Source: Batillaria attramentaria (lineage: Eukaryota > Mollusca > Gastropoda > Batillariidae). Taken from it: a DNA stretch of 64,000 nt. A program made the translations under genes and the position numbers. Positions 53,921 through 64,000 of this stretch are shown here, in pieces. A model generated the notes under the pieces. That model did no database searches. It saw only the letters and a list, made by a program, of their open reading frames with translations, and was not told the DNA's origin. Numbering within the stretch: position 1 is the stretch's first letter; each line of letters opens with the position of its first letter. The stretch spans positions 1,047,501-1,111,500 of the forward strand of contig JACVVK020000001.1 in the NCBI GenBank assembly GCA_018292915.2, given 5' to 3'.

Positions 53921-54336
53921 ATTAGCCTCAGGCATCATAATCCCCCCCCCCCCCCCACTAAAAACACTTCAATTTGGAGACCAAAATCACCATGTGCAGA
54001 CAATTCAAGGGCACGCACCTGACAGGAGTTGAATGTCTTCTTTCCGCTCAGGCCTCACTGGAGTAATGCTTTCTGTTCAGGCCAGAAATCCGCTTCATCC
54101 AAATCCGCTTGCGTCGCCTTTGCCACACTTAGCGCAAAAAGTCCTACCGTCACTGGCAGCTTGGCACTTGTTGCGGCCCCCTGGCATGCACCTTGGCCCA
54201 CAAAATACAAAAATCACGAAAATCACGCTTTTTCATGAGAACTAAAATCATTACAAACTAGCACACTCGCCAAACGGTTCTCCAAATAACCAATGCACAT
54301 GACCCCACGCGCAATTTCTGTCCTTACACCTGTTCC
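53921..54336 (+). repeat. repeat D copy 3, with open 70-codon frame
   Basis: Starts TTAGCCTCAGGCATCA, followed by a C-run (53942-53956), then the conserved body. The ATG at 54033 opens MSSFRSGLTGVM ... LRPPGMHLGPQNTKITKITL and stops after 70 codons. Confidence 0.88.
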
Positions 54337-54342
54337 AGTTTT

Positions 54343-54344
54343 TG

Positions 54345-54385
<41 letters not shown>

Positions 54386-54394
54386 TTGTTGTTT
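54343..54394. repeat. (GTT)n
   Basis: About 15 GTT units with one GAT. Confidence 0.95.
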
Positions 54395-54580
54395 TGTGGC
54401 ATAGTTACATAGATATGTCTACGTACACACGAGGGAACCAAATATTCGTAAAGCGTACCACAGGTGACAGACTCACTAATCTAAAAAACAAAAACGTTAG
54501 ACATGTATACAAAACACACACATAAATCAAAGTTCGGAAAAGAACAGTTTAGGGAACATTTTCTGTTGGAAGTTTTTTGC

Positions 54581-55054
54581 TGCCCCAATTGTTTTGCCAA
54601 CACCAGTGGTGTTCCTCCCAGGTAATGGGTGGAATCCACGGAGGGTTCGGAAGCTGGGACATTTTTTTTTTTTTGCGTGGTGATGGAGATGAGGATGGTG
54701 GTAAGATGATGCTATGGAGGTCCGTGTGGTTTGGGACTGCGGGACAGGGCCGCATTCCACGCTTCCTGTCGTTATCCCGGCGTTAACCAGGCCCGGGAAC
54801 TACGGCACCTGCGGTGCCGGCCGTGTCATCCACATCATAAGACGTGTCATACCAAGGCAAGCACCCCCAAAGTCGCACCCGTGAAGTGGGTGAATCTTGG
54901 CTGTGTGGCAACAGCCTCCCAGTTGGGCCCATAGCACACCCGCTCTGGGTTGCAGCCGACCTAGGTAGGAAAAATCCCGCTTGCCTCGGCTGCGTCTCGA
55001 ACCCGGGTCTCCCGGTCCATGGTCCGAAGTGCTAACCACAACGCTACGGGTACC
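54581..55054 (-). mobile_element. SINE-B copy 2, full length, minus strand
   Basis: From 55054 down: GTACCCGTAGCGTTGTGGTT with A box TAGCGTTGTGGTTAGCAC and B box CCGGGTTCGAGACG, so a tRNA-derived head distinct from SINE-A. A body of about 380 bp follows, with CCTACCTAGGTCGGCTGCAA, ACACGTCTTATGATGTGG and AACCACACGGACCTCCATAG, then a 3' end with GGTGGAATCC-type motifs. Flanks GGAAGTTTTTTGC and GGAAGTATTTCTTTTGC may be a worn target duplication. Confidence 0.85.
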
Positions 55055-55364
55055 GGAAGTATTTCTTTTGCAGTCTGATTTCCTGTAACCACGAATTGTG
55101 AGCAAAGTTCTGCTGGGCCGGCGGAAAATGGAGAGAAAAATGATGACGATCTTGACCACTTCAGTCCCTCGGATTCAGCGTGAGTCACGTCATGAAGACA
55201 ACGGTGATAAAAATTGAAAACATGCTGCAGGGGATTCAAATTTCAACCGGAAACCTGGAAACATGCTGTGAGGTTAATTATGCCATTCTCGTAATGCTGG
55301 TTGTGGCCTGCTCTCATTTTGTCCTTCAGAAATATCCGCAATCGCAAGAAGCGGGGAATTTAGC

Positions 55365-55506
55365 CATGTCACACAGTTCCAAACCACATGAACCTCCATA
55401 ACATCATCATACTATAATTCTCATCATCAGGCATTTTTTTTTAATTGCCCCAGCATCCGAGCCCTCGTGGATTCCACTCATGACCTGGGGAAAACACCAC
55501 TGGAAC
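55365..55506 (+). mobile_element. SINE-B copy 3, 5'-truncated, plus strand
   Basis: AACCACATGAACCTCCATAA, CATCATCAT-rich, T-run, GCCCCAGCATCCGAGCCCTC, GTGGATTCCACTCATGACCT. It is the inverse of the 54600-54740 part of SINE-B, so it lies in the opposite orientation about 310 bp from copy 2. Confidence 0.82.
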
Positions 55507-55659
55507 TAACGAAGGGTTGTAACGACATTAAAAAAGACATATTTCTTGTAGGAAACTGTTCTTGATCCTTGATCGTACCATGCTTTATGTTTTCTAACAA
55601 ACATTTTAATTCTCTAGGTTTGGATCTACCATCTGTTTATTCTCATTATTACTTTGAGC

Positions 55660-55895
55660 AACATCAGTACCCCCTCCCCTCTCCCCCTCCACATCCCCAC
55701 CCCCTCAAAACAACAACAACAACAACCACCAACCCCCCCCCCCAAAAAAAAAAAAAAAAAAAAAACCCTCACCAACAAACAAAAACAACAACAACAATAA
55801 CAACAAAACACAACAACCAACCAACCAACCAAACGAACAAACATAAAATAAAGTAAACATTTCAAACAAAGAAACAAAAACAAGAAAGGTGACAA
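55660..55895. repeat. low-complexity C, A and CAA tracts
   Basis: C-rich 55670-55710, CAA repeats, C-run, A-run 55743-55764, then CAAC- and AACC-rich sequence. Confidence 0.92.
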
Positions 55896-56033
55896 CAACA
55901 ACAAAATAAAAGAACAAAGATTCACGCAGTAAACGTAAGCAATTAATCAGTTGCAGCACTTTTTTAAGACTTTATAATAATTTTACTAGGACCATAAGAA
56001 ATACTATCAGTTATTGTTCATTTGTATCAGAAG

Positions 56034-56216
56034 GGGGAGCCGGGGTGGCCGAATGGTAGAGCTTTGGACTCTCAATGCTCGGGTCGTGAGTTCGAATCCC
56101 GCCGGCTGGGGCCAAATATTTGTGCAGGCCTTTTATCTCGTTGCCCCGTCTTTGATATCATCCTTAATTTGTGGTGGAAAAGAACGTTAAACTCCTAAAC
56201 ACCCACCCACTCACCC
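56034..56216 (+). mobile_element. SINE-A, full length
   Basis: Complete A box, B box with a small CGGC insertion after it (AATCCCGCCGGCTGGGGCC), body and CCCACCCACT tail. Exact 12-bp target duplication TTGTATCAGAAG at 56022-56033 and 56217-56228. Confidence 0.97.
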
Positions 56217-56228
56217 TTGTATCAGAAG

Positions 56229-56710
56229 CATAAGAATCCTAATAAATCATATCACATGGATACGCTAAGACTTTCTGACCTCATGTTATGCCAGGTTCAT
56301 TTCTTAGACACGTCCCACTGGGTGTGCCAGGACAGTAACCCTCGGAAATCCTCGCGGGATCTAAACCCAACTGTGAATCCTATTTTCAAAAAAGCCAATT
56401 TTAGACGGAGGTAATCCTTCATTAAAATCGTACCCCCTGATCGGGGCGTGCCCCCCACAAGAGGGGAGGACGCCCGCCAAACTACATACTTGTAGACACA
56501 GGGCTGTTAATTGTGCCTCCGAGGTCTTTTGCCTTGCCCCTTTCTGTGAAGTCGCACCACGGGCGCCAACAGAGTACAAACTAGAAAAAGAGTTTTATTC
56601 AGGACCCCGTAGGGGCATTGAATATTAATTACTCCATCCATAATAGATGTTCACCATAAGGCGGAGAACGAATATACACACATTCTTATACTAGACAAAG
56701 CAAAACAAAG
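56229..56710. other. unassigned
   Basis: No gene or shared repeat recognised. Confidence 0.3.
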
Positions 56711-56715
56711 CGACA

Positions 56716-56870
56716 CCCCCCCCCCCCCACACACACATACATACATACATACATACATACATACATACATACATACATACATACATACATACATACATAC
56801 ATACATACATACATACATACATACATACATACATACATACATACATACATACATACATACATACATACGT
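56716..56870. repeat. C-run, (CA)n, (CATA)n array
   Basis: C-run to 56729, short CA, then about 33 CATA units to 56869. Confidence 0.97.
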
Positions 56871-57144
56871 ACCGGGTAACAAGAATCTACCGCAATAAAA
56901 ATCCATGGGGCAAATTTTGCAATAGCGATGGAATGAGAGAAAAGAAAAGAAAAAAAAATGAACCATAAACCAAAACAAAACAAAAACAGAAACTTAAACC
57001 ACAAAAAAACCCTTAGAACCCGTGAGATTTCAGAGGACCCAGTTTCTGTTCGCGGCAAAGCATGAACGCTGTGCGCGCAGTAGAGGTGTGACGTCCACTC
57101 AATTTGCATATCGGGGGAGTAGGTGTAGTAAGCCAGATGTACTC

Positions 57145-57228
57145 CCCGGCTCGTTTGACTCCGGGGCACTTTTAGCTTCAAGCTGCATTGACCCGGGGCA
57201 TCTCCTGCCTCAAGATGCTTTACACACC
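57145..57228 (-). repeat. isolated monomers of the 32-bp satellite, inverted
   Basis: GACTCCGGGGCACTTTTAGC, TTCAAGCTGCATTGACCCGG, GGCATCTCCTGCCTCAAG: the reverse complement of the 35367 monomers, about 20 kb away. Confidence 0.85.
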
Positions 57229-57239
57229 ATGTAGGAAAA

Positions 57240-57744
57240 AGAAAAAAAAAGAAAGAAAAAAAAAAGGTGACAGTACTATGACGACCCTCCCCTAACCCCC
57301 TCCCCCCCTACCCCCTTCCCCACTACGGTATCGGGCATACAAATACAAAATAAATGAAGTTTCCACGTACAGGCTATATATATGTTTTGCGTTGAGGACC
57401 TGAGGAAGACCCCCGACTAGTTAATCCTCCGTGGGCTTATCCTGCCGCCGTCCTGTGAAGACCTTGTCTTCTGCCGCACTGGATCCCGCGTGCGACGCTG
57501 TTGGGCACGTCCAGATAAGCACCAACACACCTCTCACGGTGATGTGAGGTCGACACCCAAGGTTTTGTAAATGGGTGCCATACAAATTACTATTACGATA
57601 GAACAGTAGAAGGGTGGAACGAACTTGTATGACTCAAGTATAATGGACAGTGTCCCAAGGCCTAACTGAGGTGTACTAGATTTGTAATGTTGTTGGCTCT
57701 CGACTGTTTACATCTGCGACTTCCTTGTTTTCTTCTCTCTCTCT
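57240..57744. other. unassigned
   Basis: A-rich 57237-57266, C-rich 57285-57320. No gene seen. Confidence 0.3.
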
Positions 57745-57822
57745 CCCTCCCCCCCCCCCTTTTTTGGCCGGGGGTGGGAGGAGGGGCTGGGGTGGGGGGT
57801 TGGGGGTGGGGGTGGGGGGTAT
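57745..57822. repeat. C-rich and G-rich tracts
   Basis: CT/C-run 57736-57760, then GGGGT-type repeats to 57822. Confidence 0.9.
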
Positions 57823-57959
57823 GTGGATGAGGGACAAAGGTGTGTGCCATTCGATTGTGACACAGCTTATGCTTGTATTTGTTTGTTTACTATATTCTAC
57901 CTGCTGTTCTGTGTATTTGCCTGCCATGTCCCACACTGTACATGAAAAAAAAAAGCAGG

Positions 57960-58076
57960 GTGTTTAGGGTGTTTGGGTGTTTTACGTCCATTTTCACCAC
58001 GTATAGGTGATATCAAAGACGGGGCAACGAGAAAAATGCCAGCACAAGTATGTGGCCCCAGCCGGGAATCGAACTC
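57960..58076 (-). mobile_element. SINE-A, 5'-truncated, minus strand
   Basis: GGTGTTTGGGTGTTTTACGT tail, GGTGATATCAAAGACGGGGC, body, GCCGGGAATCGAACTC, then cut within the B-box region. Confidence 0.93.
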
Positions 58077-58316
58077 CGGCCAAAACAAAACAGAGCTAAG
58101 CAACTGTTGTACTGATTTTACTGGACCTTTCTGATTTTGCCGTGCTGAAGCCAACTGAAGGCGAACCTAAGGGTTCAGATTAGCGAGTGTTCGTTGTGAG
58201 TACAAAAGAAAGATTCCAGACAGAGACACCCATAAATAAGAGGTTTAACTTTAAGGGGAAAAATCCGCATGATTTGGTTAAACCAAAATCTTTCAGCCAT
58301 CGAACACTTTCGGTTA

Positions 58317-58550
58317 ATAATAATAATGAGTATTGTATAGGCGCTTAACCCAGTCATGAATCGGGTCAAAGCGCCGCGAACTGAACCCAACCCACACACG
58401 CTCACGTGAATCACACGCATTCTCTCACACACTGGACATAAAGACATTACAATCACGTGGTGCGAAGGGTCAGCTCAGCTATTTAAATTTCGGAATTTAG
58501 AACTGCATTTATTTTTTCAAATTTGGTGGGCTGAACATTTCCAAAGCAGA
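58317..58550 (-). mobile_element. SINE-C copy 2, 5'-truncated, minus strand
   Basis: Closely matches 33328-33570 (GAGTATTGTATAGGCGCTTA, CACGTGAATCACACGCATTC, AATCACGTGGTGCGAAGGGT, CTGAACATTTCCAAAGCAG) and ends there without the tRNA head. A SINE-A lies 14 bp downstream. Confidence 0.92.
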
Positions 58551-58563
58551 ACTAGAGCTCAGA

Positions 58564-58736
58564 GGGTGGGTGGGTGTTTGGGGGTTTGACGTCCTTTTCC
58601 ACCACAGACGGGTGATATCAAAGACGGGGCAACGATGAAAAAGCCAGCACAAACATTTGGCCCCAGCCGGGATGCGAACTCACGACCCGAGCATTGGAAG
58701 TCCAACGCTCTACCATTCGGCCAACCCGGCTCCCCC
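58564..58736 (-). mobile_element. SINE-A, full length, minus strand
   Basis: Tail GGTGGGTGGGTGTTTGGGGG, body, GCGAACTCACGACCCGAGCA and reverse head to GGCTCCCC. Target duplication GAGCTCAGA at 58555-58563 and 58739-58747. Confidence 0.96.
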
Positions 58737-58951
58737 TGGAGCTCAGAACTGAAAACCCGAATGAGATTGACATTTGGCACAGGGCCTCAGGAGAGGACTT
58801 CAATATTCCCGTTGGAAATCAGCCACAGACTTGTTCATTTTCGAAATGTCCGTTCACTTCCATCAAAAAAGGCAGACATGTGTCCTGTCATTTCTGATTC
58901 ACAGTGGACGATATTCAGGAGAAATGTCCCATACCTTCACACTCAGACAGG

Positions 58952-59118
58952 ACATTTGTTTGGGAGTTTAGCGTCCTTCTTCCACCACTTCTGGGTGATA
59001 TCAAAGACGGGGCAACGAGAAAAAGGTCAGCACAAATATTTGGCCCCAGCTGGGATTCGAACTCACGACTCGTGCATTGAAGGTCCAACGCTCTACAACC
59101 CGGCTATCCCCGCTCCCC
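58952..59118 (-). mobile_element. SINE-A, full length, minus strand
   Basis: TTTGGGAGTTTAGCGTCCTT, GGTGATATCAAAGACGGGGC, TTCGAACTCACGACTCGTGC, GCTCTACAACCCGGCTATCC and CCGCTCCCC. Somewhat diverged. Confidence 0.94.
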
Positions 59119-60345
59119 CATTTTTCCTGTTCTAGTTCCCAGAGATTTAAAAAAAAATGGAATTGTACCATGCTTATTGTGCTGTAAAAATCCGTCAATC
59201 CGTCGCTCTGAAAAACCTGGAAATGTGTGTGTTTAAATGATTGCAATAACAATGACAATAACAACAGCAAAACCTATGATCAGTCAGGGCCGATCAGGAT
59301 GTATATAATGTATTACACCAACGGGGTCTGAACGAACTATATAGGGTTGTACAAAACACCCACAGCTAGCTCCGCTCTGACCGGGGCCCTGTTGTAGACA
59401 TGGATCGTCAGTGACACGAAGATCCTCCGGCAAACATCTTATTTATTCTAGCGGGCAGTAAACTAGCATTCATGTCAATCGTAAGGCCTGTCCCGACACA
59501 CCACGTGCAAGCGACAAGCGTTGGATTAGGATAGTTCGCGGCTTCTTGGCGGAAAGGTGCAATTTGGGCTTTAACTTGACGTTCTGTTGGGGTCTTCGGG
59601 TCCACGGCCATCTGGGGGAAAAAAGCCCAAGCGTCTGTCAAATCCGCATGAACTTAGGCCGTTTTGGGTTGATGACGGTAAAGGTTTGTTTGATGTTGAC
59701 GAGGTGGTGGGGACTGAAAGAGAGGTTGAGGGGAAGAAGCTGGCTTATATTGAGACACATTCCAAACATTTTTAACGCTGTCGTGATTAAAAAAAAAAAA
59801 TCCCTTCGGTGATTTCAGAGTCAGCACACCTGATACACATGTAAACCATTCTGTGCAGGAGATACAGTTGTGTGACTTAAATCACAGACACCCAGAGAGG
59901 CAAAGTCAGAAACTTATTTGACGTATCACGCACACCGCAGACGCTTCTATCAAACAGTAAGAATTACACGAAATAATGTGCGTGTCAAATTTACCATCGA
60001 TTTTTCGTCGATTTCTGTGTAAATGAACGAGAATACAAGACAAGTGGTGTATCTCATCTCTATTCGTTGTAGCAGAATCCAAAATGAAATCGTTTCTGGG
60101 ATCTGCACGTGAAAGTAGTCCTAAAGAATGGCGCCCAAATCCACTGTCCAACCCACATATCGACATGTCGTCCCTTTTGCGAGGGCAACGTTTTCTCTTT
60201 CATGTTACGTATCGTTTTCAAATGTTTCAGCGCCTATCATTTCGCACCTCGGCTAAACCCTCGTAAGGCCCTCGTATGGACAGGGAGGGCGATATAGATA
60301 TTTATCACTCTCTCTTTACGATCTGGGTTGTTAAACCGCGTGCAC
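59119..60345. other. unassigned, about 1.2 kb
   Basis: No shared repeat; frames below 90 codons without recognisable motifs. Confidence 0.3.
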
Positions 60346-60349
60346 GCAG

Positions 60350-60692
60350 CTCATTATGGCTGTGGTTAGAGTGTTTGTCGCCCTGGGAAACTCTGTTCAA
60401 ATTACCTTGGTTAGGTTTTTGTTTCTGCTCTGGGATACTTGGTAAAAAATCGCGTTCGGTTTACAGAAACGCTTCTTCAGCTCTTTACGCCCGTGGTTAG
60501 AGTTGTTGTTGTTGGTGGTGGTGGTGTTGGTGGTGGTGGTGGCGTCGGTTGTTGTTGTTCTCAACCCAGGAAAGCTCGGTTAAAAATCATCTTGATTAGG
60601 GTTTTTATTCATTTATTTATTTATCTATTTACTTATTATTTACTCAGTGAAACTCGGTGAAAACCACCTTCGGCTCACAGAAACTCGTCTTC
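60350..60692. repeat. diverged short tandem region with (GTT)n, (GGT)n and (ATTT)n
   Basis: GAAACTCxGTxxAAATxxCCTT-like phrases recur near 60388, 60570 and 60648. TTCGG(T/C)TxACAGAAAC followed by TCTTCAG occurs at 60456 and 60670. Triplet arrays 60502-60560 and ATTT units 60608-60645 lie between. Confidence 0.6.
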
Positions 60693-61540
60693 AGGATATT
60701 CAAAAAGTTCGGTTTGGACTGCTTAGTTCGTGTTTCAGGGTGTATTATTTTTTCTAACTGGTCATTTGCAAGATTAAACAAACTGGGCAATGCTGACCAT
60801 AACCAGACTTGTTGATTCCACTACTTATAGCTCAGGCATTCTTTTTTTCAAATTTTTCTTGTTGTTATTATGTTGTGTTGTAAGGACACACAACATCAAG
60901 AGGGACAAGGGATAAAGTTTTTCGCAAGCAAGGAAATCACCCATCCAGACAATAGGCTAATAACGAAAACTTTGGCTGACTTTTATTGAGGTCAGAACGC
61001 ACATTGCCCAACCCGGCTGCCCGTGCCCGCCCACATGTTAAAGTTCCAATCAGCCGGGGAATGATGACATCAGGCTAATTATTGTCCGGGGACAGAGACC
61101 CTTCATTTGCAAAATCTCCATCTATATATCAGAATAGGACCTCGTCTCCTGTATTAGACAACCCTCGGCCCGGGAATGATGTGGTGTCCAAAGGGAGGAA
61201 AGGGGGGGGGGGGGGGGTGACGGTGAGTCAAAACGGCCGAGAAATTTTCCTGTGCTGATTCAAACACGTCAACGAAGCCGGATTCAGTGTTTGATTATGC
61301 CTAGAATACACACCAGAATCGAATCCTGACGCAGACAGTGTACGTCACCGACTCCCATTGACGCGCACGTTTCACTGGCACTGCCCTGTCCATTCGACCG
61401 ATCTTTGCTCATAGCTGACGTCAGACTGGAGTAGTTGCGCGAGTAGCGATGACCAGTGGTGATTCAGTCGACTTGAAGTTCAACAACCGGCCAGAAGATA
61501 AGACTGTGATGACGTGAACCTCCTGCCAGAGACAGCAGCA
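60693..61540. other. unassigned
   Basis: G-run at 61203-61217. No gene or shared repeat recognised. Confidence 0.3.
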
Positions 61541-61542
61541 GT

Positions 61543-61664
61543 ATGCCGGATGGGTCAGTAAAGAAAACGACATGTTTAAACGTATTACTACGGGACTTTC
61601 GGAAATTGCAAAAAGACCCCCTGAATTTCCGGAAGAGGGTCCCTGGGACCGTTTTGTGTGAAAG
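61543..61664 (+). CDS. short open frame interrupted by LINE-R, weak
   Basis: An ATG at 61543 opens MPDGSVKKTTCLNVLLRDFR and continues to the insertion point. Downstream of the LINE's second target-site copy the host frame would stay open for roughly 28 further codons. I do not recognise a family and there is no splice or expression evidence, so this may be chance. Confidence 0.12.
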
Positions 61665-61676
61665 CTATCGGAAACA

Positions 61677-61875
61677 GGCAGGCGCTCGAGTGGAACCCGC
61701 AGGGGAAGAGGAAGAGAGGGCGCCCCAAGCAGACCTGGAGGAGGAGCTTGCACTGCGAGCTGCGAGACTCCGGCCTGACATGGGAGGAGGCCGAGACCTG
61801 CGCCAGGGACAGAGTGAGATGGAGGAGAGCTGTAGAGGCCCTATGCTTCCCAAGGAGCCAAAAAGACTAAACTGA
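61677..61875 (+). mobile_element. LINE-R copy 3, strongly 5'-truncated
   Basis: The frame QALEWNPQGKRKRGRPKQTW, RRSLHCELRDSGLTWEEAET, CARDRVRWRRAVEALCFPRS, QKD and stop: the last 65 codons of an RTE-like ORF2, a different subfamily from copies 1 and 2. Exact 12-bp target duplication CTATCGGAAACA at 61665-61676 and 61876-61887. No stops, so a young copy. Confidence 0.95.
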
Positions 61876-61887
61876 CTATCGGAAACA

Positions 61888-62004
61888 ATGCGGATTGCTC
61901 TTGCGTAAAAGCGAATGTTTGAAATATAATTATGAGCATGGGCATAAACACGTCCTTACTTTGTGCTTGTTGTAGCGTGTCAATAACTGTCACTTAAATG
62001 GGGC
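61888..62004. other. unassigned
   Basis: Short unique sequence between LINE-R and repeat E. Confidence 0.3.
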
Positions 62005-62115
62005 TCATTCAATCTTTGCTAAGCCAACTTATGTTTTGGAACGGTTTCGCTCGTGAGTGCGCCTGTACACTCGAAATACTCCTATCTCGATGATTAGTAC
62101 AACTCTTAATGCTAA
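62005..62115 (+). repeat. repeat E copy 4
   Basis: CTAAGCCAACTTATGTTTTG, GAACGGTTTCGCTCGTGAGT, GCGCCTGTACACTCGAAATA, GATGATTAGTACAACTC. The closest match is the inverted copy at 34431-34545. Confidence 0.78.
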
Positions 62116-62292
62116 GTAGCACGGGAAACACTGGCCACCATGTTGACTAAACCCCGTGTCCGATACGCTGACGTCATACGTCTGTGTTGTCCTCGGGTCA
62201 TCCTGACCCAGACCGCATTAGAATTCATCGCACGGGTCGTTAAATATGGAGAATGGTGTTACTGTTACTGCCTGACAGCATCAGTGGCCGGG

Positions 62293-62297
<5 letters not shown>

Positions 62298-62325
<28 letters not shown>

Positions 62326-62358
62326 GGGGGGGGGGGTGATAAGTGAGGGGGGGAGGGG
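62298..62358. repeat. (GT)n and G-runs
   Basis: About 12 GT units, then a G-run of about 13 and a second G-rich block. Confidence 0.93.
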
Positions 62359-62739
62359 GGTGTCACAAGAATGCACAAGTGCCAAAACAACCGAAAAGTG
62401 TTGTGTGCCGGAGGAAGGACACAAGGCAGATAAGTGACGTTTATTTTGTTGTTGATATGCACACAGCGGACACTGATGGCCGTTTTACACAAAGGAGAGG
62501 ATAACGCAGTACAGAAAAGTCACTAGGGCACACTCATTGAATATGCGAGGAAGTGGAATGTTTGACCAGACGGCGAATTTGTATTTTTTTCTTAAATTTC
62601 AGTTTGTTTAACATAATTATTTCTGAGAAGCGACCTCCACGAGTAGCTTAGTAAGTTGATGAGATATGAGATATATTACTCGATGAGATAGAGTAGTTCC
62701 TTCTGTTTTTGTTTTTTAAATCAACTCTCACATCAATCA
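62359..62739. other. unassigned
   Basis: No gene or shared repeat recognised. Confidence 0.3.
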
Positions 62740-63040
62740 TTCTTCCCATACACACTGCGACACTGACAGATACTAACTATTATGACAGTTGTTGTTGTTG
62801 TTTTTTTTACCTTTATTCTTTCTGTTCTTCAGTTTTGTTGTTGTTGTTGTTGTTTGTGTTTTTGTTTTGTTTTTTGTTGTTTTTGGTTTTTTTTGGGGGG
62901 GGGGGGGTAGGGTCGGGGGGATGGGGGGGGGGGGGAGGGGTTGTTGTTTTTGTTTGTTTTGTAGGTGTTTTTTTTCATGATGGTCAGAAGAAATTTCTGC
63001 TACGCAGATAATAAAGTATTACTTGAACTTGAACTTAAAT
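62740..63040 (+). mobile_element. LINE-G 3' end: (GTT)n, G-runs, hairpin, AATAAA, TTGAACT tail
   Basis: (GTT)n at 62788-62800 and 62835-62855, G-runs 62894-62940, hairpin TCTGCTACGCAGA (62996-63008), AATAAAG (63010-63016), then ACTTGAACTTGAACTT. Confidence 0.65.
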
Positions 63041-64000
63041 ATTTTACTGTAATGTATTGAAACACGTAGATCTTTTGCGTCATTGTCGCAACACAGCAAC
63101 TCATTTATCTGATGTTGGTCAGGTCTCTGTCAGTGGGGAAAAATACAGTCAAGTTCAGGTTCAAACAACTTTTCCGTGCCTTTTCAAATTCAGTTCAAAT
63201 TCAATTTCAAAATTTTCTGTTTTAGCTTTTATTTTCTTAAACAGACAACAAAGTATTTTGACTTTTGAAACCTTTCTCTGCACCATATATAATCGACAAG
63301 TTTGTCTTTAAAACAGTACGGAAACAAAGGTAAAAAAGTAAAAGAGAAATTGAGGTTACATGATTAGTTCGAGTGATTGATCACCAAAAAAACACGAGGT
63401 TTTTCATTTTTTGCCGTAGCTACCGAGCCTCCAGCGAGAAGAAGAATTCGTACACAAGGAAAGACAGTTGTACACGAACAAACATGAGCTCTGTCGACAT
63501 CTGGACAACTGGCATAAACAGCATGAAGCTAATAAACAGTTAGGTTTTTTTTTTTCCAGATGACCTCAAAGCTGTCCTGGTCCTACCATACAACGCCATA
63601 TATCGCTACCTGAGACATAGTCCAGCCAATCTGTGAGCAGCCTTCACACGCGTGACAACACCCCGGTCACAACAAACCTGTCATCTCGCGACAAGAGCTC
63701 CTCCAAGGGACGTCACTCTCCCGTTGGAATCACAAAGCAATACTTTCCACAAGCTGGACTCAAACTGACAGGGAACAAGGGAGGGACTGTGTCGTAGGAC
63801 TCAACCTTTGACCTCCGTGTCCACTGACCAAAGGTCAGGGAGGGTTGGGGATCATGTTAGAGAGCGGCGGGAATGAGTGATTACACTGTAGATGCTGTGA
63901 GCGCTTAGAAACCGGATCTAAGACAATGACAGAGGCACGCGTAGTATGTTGTTTGGTGTGATTGTGGTGGCACATGAACCGACTGACCTGAACTTCTGAA
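63041..64000. other. unassigned end of window
   Basis: 63165-63270 has TTCAAATTCAG-type short repeats and AACAAAGTATTTTGACTTTTG, possibly a worn LINE-G tail. No gene recognised in the rest. Confidence 0.3.

Noticed and set aside
58635..59135. 166-codon frame
   Set aside because: It spans two SINE-A copies and the gap between them; no codon conservation expected.
61543..61620. Ubiquitin-conjugating-enzyme-like phrase (KLQKDP)
   Set aside because: Only six residues match and the surrounding residues do not follow the family.

Overview
The window looks like non-coding, repeat-saturated DNA from a eukaryotic nuclear genome, most likely an invertebrate and probably a marine mollusc (a gastropod would fit). 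Evidence: no dense coding, no operons or bacterial gene signals, many tRNA-headed SINEs, 3' ends of non-LTR retrotransposons, short transposons bounded by inverted repeats, and roughly thirty long CA/TG arrays. The organism call is inference from repeat style; I cannot name the species. Most long open frames are artefacts of these repeats (runs of Cys-Val, His-Thr and similar).

Host genes are almost absent. The best candidate is a 12-codon terminal exon at 8595-8633 with a strong acceptor site, encoding a Lys/Ala tail like that of a linker histone H1. Weaker candidates are a Cys-rich open frame at 1979-2368, a possible exon at 47456-47738 and a short frame at 61543-61664 split by a retrotransposon.

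Mobile content, with family names coined here. SINE-A (about 165-180 bp, tRNA head, tail rich in CCCA) has more than twenty copies, many with exact target-site duplications (TSDs). SINE-B (about 470 bp, a different tRNA head) is at 40695, 54581 and 55365. SINE-C (about 400 bp, a third tRNA head) is at 33322 and 58317. LINE-R is an RTE-like element with a readable ORF2 C-terminus, at 6302, 26856 (reverse) and 61677. LINE-T comprises LINE 3' ends with a GGCGC-type terminal hairpin and an (ATT)n tail (5295, 34550, 48478). LINE-G comprises 3' ends with a hairpin, AATAAA and a short tandem tail (20383, 21030, 26500, 27590, 29878, 33865, 62740). DNA-transposon-like elements are MITE-A (1472, 13255, 50984), MITE-B (18724), a fold-back element (4442) and TTAA-flanked piggyBac-like elements (6231, 7281, 12156).

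Layout. 0-9 kb: MITE-A, fold-back element, LINE-T, LINE-R, piggyBac-like MITEs, the H1-like exon. 9-20 kb: cluster of SINE-A copies, a MITE-A split by a SINE, MITE-B. 20-31 kb: retrotransposon 3' ends, tandem duplications, long CA/GA arrays. 31-37 kb: two large tandem arrays, a 42-bp minisatellite (itself hit by a SINE) and a 32-bp satellite in dimeric and tetrameric order, plus a SINE-C and two LINE ends. 37-50 kb: SINEs and the longest CA arrays. 50-55 kb: three copies of a 410-430-bp repeat (repeat D) that keep a short open frame, plus SINE-B. 55-64 kb: SINEs, LINE-R, LINE-G.

Three themes stand out. Several LINE 3' ends carry a microsatellite between the ORF end and the terminal hairpin. 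SINE-C ends in the same kind of hairpin and (ATT)n tail as LINE-T, suggesting a LINE/SINE partnership. Monomers of the 32-bp satellite occur singly at three distant places.
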